Assembly: GCA_965220095.1 (NCBI GenBank)
Contig: OZ244805.1
Location: forward strand, 310,001-374,000
DNA: 64,000 nucleotides
Reading direction: 5' to 3'
Source of the DNA: Bin87 sp965220095
GTDB lineage: Bacteria; Chloroflexota; Dehalococcoidia; Lucifugimonadales; UBA3495
A model generated the notes under the pieces. It was not told the DNA's origin and ran no database searches. It saw only the letters and a program-made list of their open reading frames with translations. A program made the position numbers and the translations under genes. This document shows, piece after piece, positions 9,949-18,560 of the stretch (its first letter is position 1; the number at the start of each line of letters is the position of its first letter).

Positions 9949-10716
9949 GTGGGCGACAACAGCTACGCCGTGCTGGACCTGCTCCACTGCTGCCAATCCC
10001 TCCGTGAACCCGTTACCCTCATTGCCAGACTACGGCTGGACGCCGCTCTCTATGCGCCCGCGCCAGCCCGTCAGCCGGGTCAGAACGGCCGCCCGCCGCT
10101 GAAAGGCGCGCGGCGACCCTCGCTGAAAGTCCTCCTTGACCAGCCCCAGGCAACTTGGGCCAGCGTGGCCGTGGCCTGCTATGACGGCGCCACCCGCACG
10201 GTGGAACTCACGTCGCAAACGGCGGTCTGGTACCGCTCCGGCAAGTCTCCAGTCCGCATCCGCTGGGTGCTGATCCGAGATCCCCAGGGCTCCTTCGCCA
10301 CCCAGGCCTTGCTGTGCACCGACCCCGCCGCGGACCCGACCCAGATCCTGGAATGGTTTGTCCTGCGCTGGCAACTGGAAGTTACCTTTCAGGAGGTGCG
10401 GACCCACCTGGGCCTGGAAACCCAACGCCAGTGGTCCGACCTGGCCATCGCCCGCACCACGCCCGTCCTGCTGGGAATCTTCTCCTGGACCACCCTGGCC
10501 GCCCACACGTTGCAAAAACAGCGCCCCATGACCCAGCGCCGAGCGGCCTGGTACGACAAGCCGTTGCCGACCTTCGTGGACGCCATTGCCCTGGTGCGAC
10601 GCCACCTGTGGCTGGCCTCGGAGGGTTTTTCAACGTCGGCCGTCGACCCCGATACGCAGGAACTCCCAGTCGCCCTGTACCACCGACTTGTCGATTCCCT
10701 GGCTTACGCCGCTTGA
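9949..10716 (+). CDS. element A transposase, C-terminal frame (copy 1)
   Basis: Opens upstream at 9883; GTG at 9949 is the first start-like codon. Carries the second catalytic Asp (VGDNSYAV) and the Glu helix (WQLEVTFQEVRTHLG), ending HRLVDSLAYAA. No ribosome site precedes the GTG, so independent translation is unlikely; expression would need a +1 shift in 9883-9902 (a CCC-C run occurs there) or loss of the 22-nt insertion. Confidence 0.8.
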   Translation: MGDNSYAVLDLLHCCQSLREPVTLIARLRLDAALYAPAPARQPGQNGRPPLKGARRPSLKVLLDQPQATWASVAVACYDGATRTVELTSQTAVWYRSGKSPVRIRWVLIRDPQGSFATQALLCTDPAADPTQILEWFVLRWQLEVTFQEVRTHLGLETQRQWSDLAIARTTPVLLGIFSWTTLAAHTLQKQRPMTQRRAAWYDKPLPTFVDAIALVRRHLWLASEGFSTSAVDPDTQELPVALYHRLVDSLAYAA

Positions 10717-10732
10717 AATGCGGAAAGTCCAG

Positions 10733-11150
10733 CTTGGCAGAAAGCGCCGATGTCGGTCAGCAAACGCCCGTGTTGCGTCCTCGGACGAGGATACTGCAAT
10801 GCGCGACCCGTTGGGGTTCGGAGCGTCAGCGTGGCGGGTTCCCCATCATCGGTTCGTTTCGGCGGTTTTGATTCGTATTGAATATCGGCAAAATTGAGCG
10901 ACTGCTGTCCGCCGCGCCTGCCGCGACGGTTCTTGACGGCCAATCCCTCCGACTCCAATCTGTCTAACACCATTTGGTGAGCACCAGTCCAAATGTCCAT
11001 GCCAACCCACTGCTGGCTCAGCCGTTCAGCGGCAACCGGGGTGGTAGCGCATCCGCAGAACGGGTCCAGCACCAAGTCTCCTACGTTGCTGCTGGCTTCA
11101 ATCAATCTTTCGTACAACGCCAAAGGCTTTTGGGTCGTATAACCCGTAGA
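10733..11150 (-). pseudogene. beta-class DNA methyltransferase, C-terminal fragment
   Basis: Minus-strand frame with TGYTTQKPLALYERLIEASS and VLDPFCGCATTPVAAERL, the SAM-binding motif I of PF01555-type N4-cytosine/N6-adenine methyltransferases, then the W.G.DI motif. Motif order (catalytic DPPF in the N-terminal piece, motif I here) marks class beta. It is cut at 11150 by a 12-bp inverted repeat and at 10732 by element A. The N-terminal piece is 2.7 kb away at 13.9-14.1 kb, and the middle (about 200 residues including the target-recognition region) is missing. No restriction gene is nearby. Confidence 0.8.
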
Positions 11151-11549
11151 TGGTGTTGTTACCTGGCCCACAAGCAGCCGACGCGCCCGGGTTAGAGTCT
11201 AGCCTGTTATGGGGCTTGCCAGGATCATCCGCTCTCGCGTCTGCGTCCAGGGTAACGGCGTCGACGCACCATGGCATCGGGGGAGGCTCCTACGACGTCG
11301 CTTGGACCATATCCATTGCCGCCCGTCTCGCCGGAGTCGTCTTCATCCTATTGCTGGAATCATCCTCCCGCATCCTCATCCCCAACTGGGAAGAATCCCT
11401 GCCTGGGGAGGGACAAACCTCGCCCGCGGCTTCATGACCAGTGGTTGGGACGAAAAAAGCTGGCCCAAGTTACCTGGGTTTCTACGGGGACGGTAGTGCG
11501 GTAGCTCGGGGTATGGTCAACCTCTCGGAATCGGAGGTTGCCGGTTGGA

Positions 11550-12887
11550 TTAACCCGAAACCCCCGCCGGTTCCCTCGGATGCGCCGGGGTCGGAGCCTG
11601 TGGTGGTTTGGCCGCCAGTACCATGATCCCCGCCATGAACACTGCCACGGCGAAAAACGTAAACGGAATCTGGTAGCTGTCGAAATAGTCGAACATGAAC
11701 CCGGCGATTACCGGCCCCAGCGCCTGCCCGCCCACCTGCACCGACATCGTCAGCCCCCGGATTGTCCCCAAGTTCTGCCGCCCGTAGTAGTCCGCCCACA
11801 CCAGCCGTATCAGCAGCTGCAGACCCCCCACGCCGAACCCGACCCCCGCTGCCGAGATTATCTCCGGCAGCAGCCAGTCGCTCATCACCGTCCCCGCCGC
11901 GGCCAGCGCCACCACGAACGCCGCTCCCATCATCAGGAATCGGATGGGCACCCTCCGAGCCAGGCCCGCCCAGAAGAGGCTCGCCGGTATTTGGGCGAGG
12001 GCGAATGTGCTCGCGCTCATCGCGGCGAACGGCGGGTCAACTCCCTGGCTGATGTAGTGGGAGACCTGGTGCAGGCTCAACCCCGCCTGGACCATCATCC
12101 CGGCACCGGAAAAGATCGCCAGGATCCAGAACGCCCGCGTTCGCAGCGCCTGCCCCACTGTGAAGTTGATCTCGGCGAAGCCACCCGAGTTGCCGGAACC
12201 TTGGGCAGCCTCCGAATCCTGGTTTGCTGAGTCTTCCCGCGCCGGTACCGGGTCAGGTTCCAGCCCCATATCCTCCGGTCGCCGTGCCACCAGCAACAGG
12301 GACGGAACAACCCCCAGCGCAAACGCCAGAACCCCCAGGGTGCCCCACGCCGTTCGCCAGTCAAACCCTGTGATGATCAGCTGCATCGCCAAGGGCACGA
12401 TGACGAGGCCAGCCCCCTTGCCGATTTGGTCCACGGCCAGCCCCATCGGACGCCTCCGGATGAACCAGTTGCTGATGGCCGTGGGCAGCCCCATCTCCAT
12501 CGGACCGGAGAAGATCATCCGCCCCGGAACGCACAGAAAATAGAAGGCCAACGGATGGGTAACGAAGGCCAGCCCAATCGCCAGCGCACCCATGGCAAAT
12601 GAACCCATCCCAAGAATGACTCCCGCCCCGTACTTGTCCAGCCATCTCCCCACGATGGGCGAAACGAAGACCGCGACCAGCCCTGCCAGGCTGACCGCCC
12701 CGGAGAACATCCCCACCGACCAACCCATGGATTGGGTCATCGGAACAACGAACACGGAAAGGGTCGCCACCGCCATCACGGCCCGGGTGGACAGGCTCAC
12801 CCCTACCCCGTTCCCTGCGATTACCCAGCCGTAGTAGAAGGGCAGGGCGTGGGCCAGCCTCGTCCGCCAGACGGTAACGTTGGTCAT
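11550..12887 (-). CDS. MFS transporter (OFA/monocarboxylate-type)
   Basis: 445 residues with about twelve hydrophobic segments in two bundles of six, separated by a polar loop near 210-240 (RPEDMGLEPDPVPAREDS). The first half has PFYYGWVIAGNG and the G-R-W-L-D-K-Y-G loop 2-3 motif typical of the superfamily; the second half has the same loop in degenerate form. The substrate cannot be assigned; relatives move carboxylates. It is followed within 100 bp upstream by the truncated acyl-CoA-dehydrogenase-like gene on the same strand, consistent with a catabolic pair. Confidence 0.88.
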   Translation of the reverse strand: MTNVTVWRTRLAHALPFYYGWVIAGNGVGVSLSTRAVMAVATLSVFVVPMTQSMGWSVGMFSGAVSLAGLVAVFVSPIVGRWLDKYGAGVILGMGSFAMGALAIGLAFVTHPLAFYFLCVPGRMIFSGPMEMGLPTAISNWFIRRRPMGLAVDQIGKGAGLVIVPLAMQLIITGFDWRTAWGTLGVLAFALGVVPSLLLVARRPEDMGLEPDPVPAREDSANQDSEAAQGSGNSGGFAEINFTVGQALRTRAFWILAIFSGAGMMVQAGLSLHQVSHYISQGVDPPFAAMSASTFALAQIPASLFWAGLARRVPIRFLMMGAAFVVALAAAGTVMSDWLLPEIISAAGVGFGVGGLQLLIRLVWADYYGRQNLGTIRGLTMSVQVGGQALGPVIAGFMFDYFDSYQIPFTFFAVAVFMAGIMVLAAKPPQAPTPAHPREPAGVSG

Positions 12888-12969
12888 TGCTCGACCCCGA
12901 AAGCTGGCCGTTGCATACCAGTGCGACGCATGGCGGGGCCAGTCCCGCGCCAGTCGTACTGGCTATTGA

Positions 12970-13886
12970 TCAAAGGTCCGACCGTTCCAGCCCGAGTCCC
13001 AACCGGACCTTCCCGAACTGCTCCGCTGGAGCGTCCCACGCCAGCGATACGTGGGGGGACGCGGCATGAACGTCCCGGTGGAACCGCTGCAGCGGATGGG
13101 CTCGAACAGGTCCTTTCTGCCGGATGCCTCGAACACCCGGTCAATGGCTTGAACGCTCAGCCTGGCGATGTAGGACTGGTCTCTGCGGTAACGCGCCCTT
13201 TCCTCCAGCGTGAACGACTGGCTGTCCCTGGCCTTTCCGAAAATCTCCGTGCAATTGTGCTTCAACAATGCCTGTGCGGCCCGCAGCTCCGCGTCCGCCT
13301 CGGCCAACCTCAGCTGCAGCCCCACCGACTCGGCGAACTTCCCTCCCGTGCGCCCCGACACCCGCCCCTGGATAGTCTCCGAAAACACATCCAACCCACC
13401 CTGAGCCATTCCCAGCACTGACGCCGATAGAGTGAAGGACAAAATGCTCCGCATGGGAATGCGGTAGTTGGGAGCGCCGTGGATTGCTCGGCCGGGGGGG
13501 CAGCCTTCCCTCACATCGTTCATCGACACCGCTCGGTGGCGTGGCACGAACGCCCCTTCCACCACGACGTCCTTGCTCCCCGACCCCCGCAGCCCGACCA
13601 CGAACCAGGTATCGTCAATCCGGCAATCGGTGCTGGGCAGCATCAGCAGCACTGGCCCCTCCGGTGCGTTGCATATGAGCATGACCCGCGTCTCCGGATC
13701 GCACCCGCTGGAAAAGTCCCACCGTCCCGCAACCCGGTATCCCCCTTCCGCCGCGTCGACCAGTCCGCCCGCCGGATTAAAGAATGTTGACGACAATGTG
13801 TCCGGTGACTCCGCCCAATACTCCTCTTGCGCATTCTCCGGGAACATCTCCACCAGCCAGTTGTGGCTGGACCAGATGGCGTAACA
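12970..13886 (-). pseudogene. acyl-CoA-dehydrogenase-superfamily oxidoreductase (HsaA/HpaH-C2-like), 5'-truncated and frameshifted
   Basis: Reads CYAIWSSHNWLVEMFPENAQ, then DGGYRVAGRWDFSSGCD-like sequence, then the C-terminal helical domain. These belong to flavin-dependent monooxygenases related to acyl-CoA dehydrogenases. The first 100 or so residues are missing at the 13.88-kb junction. At about 13098 one C is lacking from a C run; in the next frame the true C-terminus HPLQRFHRDVHAASPHVSLA continues to a TGA at 12970-12972. Truncation makes it non-functional regardless of the indel. Confidence 0.8.
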
Positions 13887-13892
13887 ACACCA

Positions 13893-14092
13893 AGAATATC
13901 ATCCTGCCAACTCCAGCGGTCTTGAAACTGTGCTCCGGAAGACAAGCTATCCGGCGTAGCGTGAAAATCACGGCTTTTGTTGAATGGCGGATCAGTGGCA
14001 ATCAGATTGACGGGACTGCTGTTCATTCCGCGCAGGAAGTCAAGGTTGTCACCGTGGTACAGCGTGCGGTTGGCAAAATTGCGCTCTGCCAT
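13893..14092 (-). pseudogene. beta-class DNA methyltransferase, N-terminal fragment
   Basis: Starts MAERNFANRTLYHGDNLDFL and contains the catalytic LIATDPPFNKSRDF motif (DPPF, motif IV), then ...FQDRWSWQDDI, where homology ends at the inverted repeat. It is the matching front piece of the fragment at 10.7-11.15 kb, same strand. Joining the two directly leaves them out of frame and missing the middle domain, so simple excision of the 2.7-kb segment would not restore the gene. Confidence 0.82.
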
Positions 14093-14367
14093 CACAGGGC
14101 CTCTCCGTATTTTTGCCCGTGATGTTACCATCAACGAATATCTATTGGCCGACTTTGCCATAAAGTCTGCCATTTTTTGCGACCTGGAGCGGTTCCGGCC
14201 GCAGCAGCAAGCACGGCGCTGGGACGGAACACCGTCGAAATAGCAGAGTTGCTAATGAACTCTGCCATACCTAGCGAAGGAGCAATGCGGACGAGTTGGC
14301 CCGCATTACGTAACGGCTATTGTACGAATCGAAAAGGACACTGTGGACGCGAGGGAGGGGTGATACG

Positions 14368-14742
14368 TTGCTGAATCTCACGCCCGAAGAGGCCAGCCGC
14401 ATCTGCATGGATGAGTGCCGAGCGATGTGCTGTCGTGGGCCGTTGATCCTGCGGCTGGAACCTGACGAGGTCGCCGTGTTTCACCGTGAGGCGGTGCACC
14501 TGGGTACAACCGCCGATATCTCGCCCGCTGCCGACGGCGGCGGCAATCTGCCGTTCCTAGACCATCCGGGGGAGTGCTGCCCGATGCTGGATCAAGCCAC
14601 CTTCGCGTGCCGCATTTACGAACAGAGGCCGCGGGTTTGCCGGGAGTTTCCTCGCCGGCCGGAGCCAGGTTGCGCCATTTCTGGTTGGACGGACGACTGG
14701 GATGATCTGCTGCCGCCGGCGCAACATGGAGCGTGCGACTAG
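14368..14742 (+). CDS. YkgJ-family cysteine-cluster protein
   Basis: 125 residues from a TTG start preceded by GGGAGGGG. Cysteines are arranged as in the YkgJ (CxxCxxCC) zinc/iron-chelating family: CMDECRAMCCRG near the start, GECCPML in the middle, then CRIYEQRPRVCREFP, and a final GCAI. Family members bind metal; their cellular role is poorly known. An in-frame ATG lies 48 bp upstream, but the ribosome site favours the TTG. The gene stands alone. Confidence 0.82.
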   Translation: MLNLTPEEASRICMDECRAMCCRGPLILRLEPDEVAVFHREAVHLGTTADISPAADGGGNLPFLDHPGECCPMLDQATFACRIYEQRPRVCREFPRRPEPGCAISGWTDDWDDLLPPAQHGACD

Positions 14743-14865
14743 GGAGCAGTCCCCCTCGGAGGTGTGGGCGAAGCCGTTCAGATGGTACGTTCAACGTCAA
14801 TGGAGAGATTAGAGTTGTTGGCATAACGGTGCGGATTGCCTCAATAAAACCGTTACCCAGCACAA

Positions 14866-15113
14866 GTGGTTGCCTCAAATAGGACGCTACCGAAAGGAGC
14901 GCTTCACGTAATGACCCTTTGGCGAACCACGGCGGGTATCAATAAGGCGGAGGATGCCGGAAGGGCCGGAAGGAAGGATGCCCAAATCGGGTCCGCCGAT
15001 GCGTTGCGGCGGATCTTCCCAACGGCGCTGGCGAGTTATCTCCCATTTTGTGGCTGGATCCGCCAAGAGATTTTGTGCGACCGAAGTTCAGTAACATTTG
15101 ATTTGAGGCGATG
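14866..15113. repeat. MITE-like repeat, copy 1
   Basis: About 240 bp similar to 23128-23331: shared blocks include GGCGAACCAC, GGGTATCAATAAG, CTTCCCAACGGCG, GTGGCTGGAT and TTTGATTTGAG. The ends are imperfectly inverted (TCAAAT...TACCGA). No coding capacity is evident. Just outside its left end (14830-14870), the minus strand GGGTAACGGTTTTATTG also occurs right of copy 2, in the opposite relation. Confidence 0.6.
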
Positions 15114-15136
15114 CACGGAGGCTGGACGCCGTCTTC

Positions 15137-15378
15137 TCACTGGAGTTTCTGGACAAGCACGAGGGTTTTCAGGTACCACTCGCCATCGACCAATCCGTAG
15201 TGACCGCCCTTGACCTGCAGGGCGAAACACTCCAGCTGCCCCACCCAGCAAAGTCCAACTCGATATAGACGAAGCCCCGGTGATCTCTGCCAGCCAGGGC
15301 TTCATAAACTCGGCGTTCCGCCTGCCGTTTAGGATCTTTCCGGCGGGTTGCGGGAAACTCCCGCGGGTACATTCTCAC
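15137..15378 (-). pseudogene. NERD (nuclease-related) domain fragment, frameshifted
   Basis: Begins MRMYPREFPATRRKDPKRQA, then AERRVYEALAG, and in the next frame LECFALQVKGGHYGLVDGEW, matching the order AER.V...L / GE.DF / L.VKGG of NERD proteins. The frame shifts within a G-rich run near 15235, and the sequence stops after about 80 residues, far short of the usual 250 or more. Probably a decayed DNA-processing gene fragment. Confidence 0.5.
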
Positions 15379-15468
15379 GGTTGGTGTTTCTGCTTCGGGG
15401 TTGCTATGCGTTCACAGCCAAGCGTCCGGTAGTGGTGAACCTCAGCCCATAACGCGTCCATGCGGGAC

Positions 15469-16506
15469 TCATGCCTCGTAGCAGGCCACCCAGTGTCCCG
15501 GCGCTCTCTCCTCCTGTGGAGGGTGAGGATCGTTGAGACATCTTTCGGTAGCCATCGGACACCGGTCGTAGAAGCGGCACCTGGGCCCAGGGTCAATAGG
15601 CAGGGACAAGTCGCCCTGGATGTTCGGGGGTTCACGGCGACGCAGCGGGTCGGGAACGGGCACCGCCGAAAGGAGCGCCTTTGTGTACGGATGGAGCGGG
15701 TTGTGCAACAGTTCTTCGGTATCTGCCAGTTCGACTATTTTCCCCAGGTACATCACGGCAATCCGGTGGCACATATAGCGGGCCACCGCCAGGTCGTGGG
15801 TGATGTACAGATAGGCGATCCCAAGGCGTTGGGCCAGGTCCTGCATCAGGGACATGATGCCGGTGCGGCTTGACACGTCCAGCATAGAGGTGGGCTCGTC
15901 GGCCACTACAAAGGACGGACCTATGACCAGGGCGCGGGCAATGGCCACGCGCTGACGCTGCCCACCGGAGAGTTCGTGAGGACGCCGGAACAGGAACGCG
16001 CCGGCCGGGGTGAGGCCCACGAGGTTTAGAATCTCGGAGACGCGGTCCAACCGATCCAGTGCGTCGCCAATGCCCTGCACGGCCAGGGGTTCGGCGATGG
16101 TGTCATATACGGTTCGCCTGGGGTTCATTGATTCGTAGGGATCCTGGAAAATCATCTGGACCTGCCGGCGGAAGGCCCGCAACTGCCGTCCTTCGATAGT
16201 TGACACCACCACTGAACCCGCGAGATGTCCGCTGGCAACCGGCGCGGGGAACCGGAAAGATACGCGTCCGTGGGTGGGTTCAAGCAGCTTGACCAACAGC
16301 TTGCCCACGGTGGTCTTGCCGCAACCGGACTCGCCGACCAAGCCCAGGCTTTCCCCACAACCCACCTGGAAAGACACGTCGTCCACGGCGTGGATAAAGC
16401 TGGAAGGCTTACGGAACAAATTCGCGGCGATGGGAAAACGCTTGGTCAACCCTTCCGCGGTGACCAGGGCCTCTCGGTCGTATTCCGTTGGGTACGCAGA
16501 TTCCAT
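15469..16506 (-). CDS. dppF: oligo/dipeptide ABC transporter ATP-binding protein (DppF/OppF type)
   Basis: 345 residues from ATG at 16506. Walker A GLVGESGCGKTT, Q-loop MIFQDPYESMNPR, signature LSGGQRQRVAIARAL and Walker B VVADEPTSMLD are intact. The C-terminal oligopeptide-transporter extension ends RCRFYDRCPMATERC, with the Cys pattern seen in iron-sulfur-bearing Dpp/Opp ATPases. Starts 7 bp after the other ATPase and is the last gene of a five-gene minus-strand operon. Confidence 0.93.
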   Translation of the reverse strand: MESAYPTEYDREALVTAEGLTKRFPIAANLFRKPSSFIHAVDDVSFQVGCGESLGLVGESGCGKTTVGKLLVKLLEPTHGRVSFRFPAPVASGHLAGSVVVSTIEGRQLRAFRRQVQMIFQDPYESMNPRRTVYDTIAEPLAVQGIGDALDRLDRVSEILNLVGLTPAGAFLFRRPHELSGGQRQRVAIARALVIGPSFVVADEPTSMLDVSSRTGIMSLMQDLAQRLGIAYLYITHDLAVARYMCHRIAVMYLGKIVELADTEELLHNPLHPYTKALLSAVPVPDPLRRREPPNIQGDLSLPIDPGPRCRFYDRCPMATERCLNDPHPPQEERAPGHWVACYEA

Positions 16507-16513
16507 GGTTAGA

Positions 16514-17527
16514 CTACTGGGATATGTTATGCGCCGCCGCCCGGTGACGCGCTTCGTCCAATGGGTGCCAGCAGGCGGCCCATTGACTCCCGCGGTCCAC
16601 CCGTGGCGGATATTCGCGACGGCATACCTCGGTGGCGTAAGCACACCTGGGATGGAATGGACATCCCGGGGGAGGGTCAACCAGGTTGGGAGGTTCGCCC
16701 GGGAGGGTTGTCAGCGGCAGTTTCTCACCACTTATGCTGGGGAATGAGGACATGAGAGCCGCCGTATAGGGGTGAATCGGCGCGCGGAATACGTCGGCGG
16801 TATCACCCAACTCCACCAGATTGCCGGCGTACATCACCCCGGTTCGGTCGGTGATTTCCGCAACCACTCCGATGTCGTGGCTGATGTAAATCATGCCCAT
16901 CCGCAGTTCCTGCTGCACACGCTTCAGTTCCCTGAGGATACGATCCTGCACGATTACATCGAGGGCCGTGGTCGGCTCATCGGCGATGATCACGGCGGGG
17001 TCGCAGGCCAACGCCATCGCGATCACCGCTCGCTGCCGCATTCCGCCGCTGAACTCGTGGGGATAGCGTTGCATCAATTGAGGATCGAGTCCCACCATGC
17101 GGAACAGGCGAGCCACCCGCGCCCTGGCGTCGGCGGCCGTCGCCTCCACGCGGTGGGCTTCGATTGCCTCCACTACCTGCTGCCCAACCCGATACACCGG
17201 GTCGAGGGAATTCATAGCCGCCTGGAACACCATGGCCATACGCCGCCAGCGGAATTGGCGCATTTCCTCTTCCGGCAGTTGAAGCAGGTCCCGGCCGTCG
17301 AGCAGAACCTGTCCCGACGTCAGGCGGCCGTTATCGGGCAGCAGCCGCAAGAGGCAGTTGGCAATGGAAGTCTTGCCGCAACCGGATTCGCCCACCAACC
17401 CCAGCGACTCCCCCTGCGCCAACTCGAAGCTGACGCCCCGCACGGCTCGCACCGTTCCGTGTCGGGTCAGATAGGACAGCGAGAGGTCCACCACCTTCAG
17501 GACCGGGTCGTTATGCGCCATTGTCAT
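16514..17527 (-). CDS. dppD: oligo/dipeptide ABC transporter ATP-binding protein (DppD/OppD type)
   Basis: 337 residues. Walker A GLVGESGCGKTS, Q-loop MVFQAAMNSLDPVYRVG, signature FSGGMRQRAVIAMAL and Walker B VIIADEPTTALD are all present. The C-terminus has the CPFHPRCAYATEVCRREYP cluster typical of this subfamily. It forms the heterodimeric ATPase with the downstream gene and lies 18 bp after the second permease gene. Confidence 0.94.
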   Translation of the reverse strand: MTMAHNDPVLKVVDLSLSYLTRHGTVRAVRGVSFELAQGESLGLVGESGCGKTSIANCLLRLLPDNGRLTSGQVLLDGRDLLQLPEEEMRQFRWRRMAMVFQAAMNSLDPVYRVGQQVVEAIEAHRVEATAADARARVARLFRMVGLDPQLMQRYPHEFSGGMRQRAVIAMALACDPAVIIADEPTTALDVIVQDRILRELKRVQQELRMGMIYISHDIGVVAEITDRTGVMYAGNLVELGDTADVFRAPIHPYTAALMSSFPSISGEKLPLTTLPGEPPNLVDPPPGCPFHPRCAYATEVCRREYPPRVDRGSQWAACWHPLDEARHRAAAHNISQ

Positions 17528-17545
17528 CCGTCGGAATCCTTCGCG

Positions 17546-18560
17546 TCAGCCGTCGTGGCGCCGGAGCCTGGGATTGACCACCTCGTCCAGCGCACGCCCG
17601 ACCAGGTAGAAAGCGCTGCACAGGAGTGTGATGGACGCCCCGGCGGGGATGACCAACCACCAGTACCTGGCGCCGCCCAGCAGGTATCCGCCGGTGTTCG
17701 CGGTGTGGATCATTATGCCCCAGCTCATTCTCAGGTCGAGCAGGCCCAGGAAAGACAGCACGGCCTCCGCAAAGATGGCGCCGGTCACGGTGAACATCAT
17801 GTAGAGCAGGGACAGGGGCAACAGGTTGGGAATGATGTGCACAAGTATGACGTGGAAATGGCCGCCGCCAGCCACCCGCGCCGCCTCGATGTAGGGTTTG
17901 ACCCGGATGCTCAAGGCCTGGGACTTCAGGATGATGGCGGTGCCTCCAAAGCCACCCAGCAGGCCGATTATCAGGGCCAGGTAGAAGAGGTTCAGGTTGA
18001 AAAGGGCGCTGAGCACGATGAGCAGGGAAATACCCGGCAAAGCGATGACCAGATCCGCGAGCCGCATCAATAGAGCGTCCACCAGCCCTCCGTAGTAGGC
18101 GGCGACAGCGCCCACGGTGGTGGCGATGCCCACCGTCACCAGGGCCGCGGTTATGCCCAGTATGAACTCGGACCGGGCGCTGAACAGCAATTGGCTCAGT
18201 ATGTCCCGTCCGAGCGGGTCAGTGCCCAGAGGGTGTCTCCAGTTCGGCGACGCCGGATGCTGGGCGCGGTTGTAAGCATAGCCCGTTACCGGGTCGTACA
18301 CCTCGGTATCCCAAACGGTGGCTATGAGTATGGGGTGGGAAAGCGCCATGAGCGCGAACATGGCAATGGTCGCGAGGGACAGCAGGCCAATGCGGCTCTC
18401 CAGGAATATGGTCCAGCCGTCCCTGAGCGACCGCCATGCCAACCGCAACCGGACCAACGCCAGTTGCAACCTTCCCGGACGCAGGTCGATGTACGGCGGA
18501 TCGGTGGGGAAGGACGCCCCTCCGTCCGTCGGCGGATGGTTTGATTGTTGGTCAATCACT
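17546..18560 (-). CDS. dppC: dipeptide ABC transporter permease (DppC/OppC type)
   Basis: GTG start at 18558-18560 overlaps the stop of the upstream permease (GTGA), a translational-coupling arrangement; 337 residues. It has the N-terminal transmembrane segment, the periplasmic loop with HPLGTDPLGRDILSQLL, and the inner-membrane permease domain with the EAARVAGGGHFHVILVHIIP cytoplasmic coupling helix. Six membrane spans are expected. Confidence 0.93.

Larger units (their letters stand above)
9254..10732 (+). mobile_element. element A copy 1 (IS4/IS701-like DDE element, 1,479 bp)
   Basis: Left end CTAGGCTTTACGCAT and right end (inverted) CTGGACTTTCCGCAT are imperfect terminal repeats, 12 of 15 matching. 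Left flank is CGAAG but right flank CTTGG, so no target duplication is present, unlike copies 2 and 4. The right flank is a truncated methyltransferase, the left a truncated oxidoreductase. This is the expected picture after recombination or deletion between IS copies. Confidence 0.92.
11151..13892. other. 2.7-kb segment bounded by 12-bp inverted repeats inside the methyltransferase gene
   Basis: TGGTGTTGTTAC at 11151-11162 is repeated inverted at 13881-13892, exactly at the two points where methyltransferase homology stops. The segment holds an MFS transporter and the 3' part of an acyl-CoA-dehydrogenase-like gene but no transposase. Left of the MFS gene, 11163-11549 shows no recognisable gene. 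It could be a rearrangement at microhomology, an odd insertion, or an assembly join. Confidence 0.6.

Noticed and set aside
11213..11626. Several overlapping plus-strand frames between the methyltransferase fragment and the MFS gene
   Set aside because: No ribosome sites, Pro/Arg/Ser-rich composition and no recognisable domain.
11151..13892. The 2.7-kb segment as a classical insertion sequence
   Set aside because: No transposase inside and no clean target duplication (at most TCT); removing it leaves the methyltransferase halves out of frame and without a middle domain.
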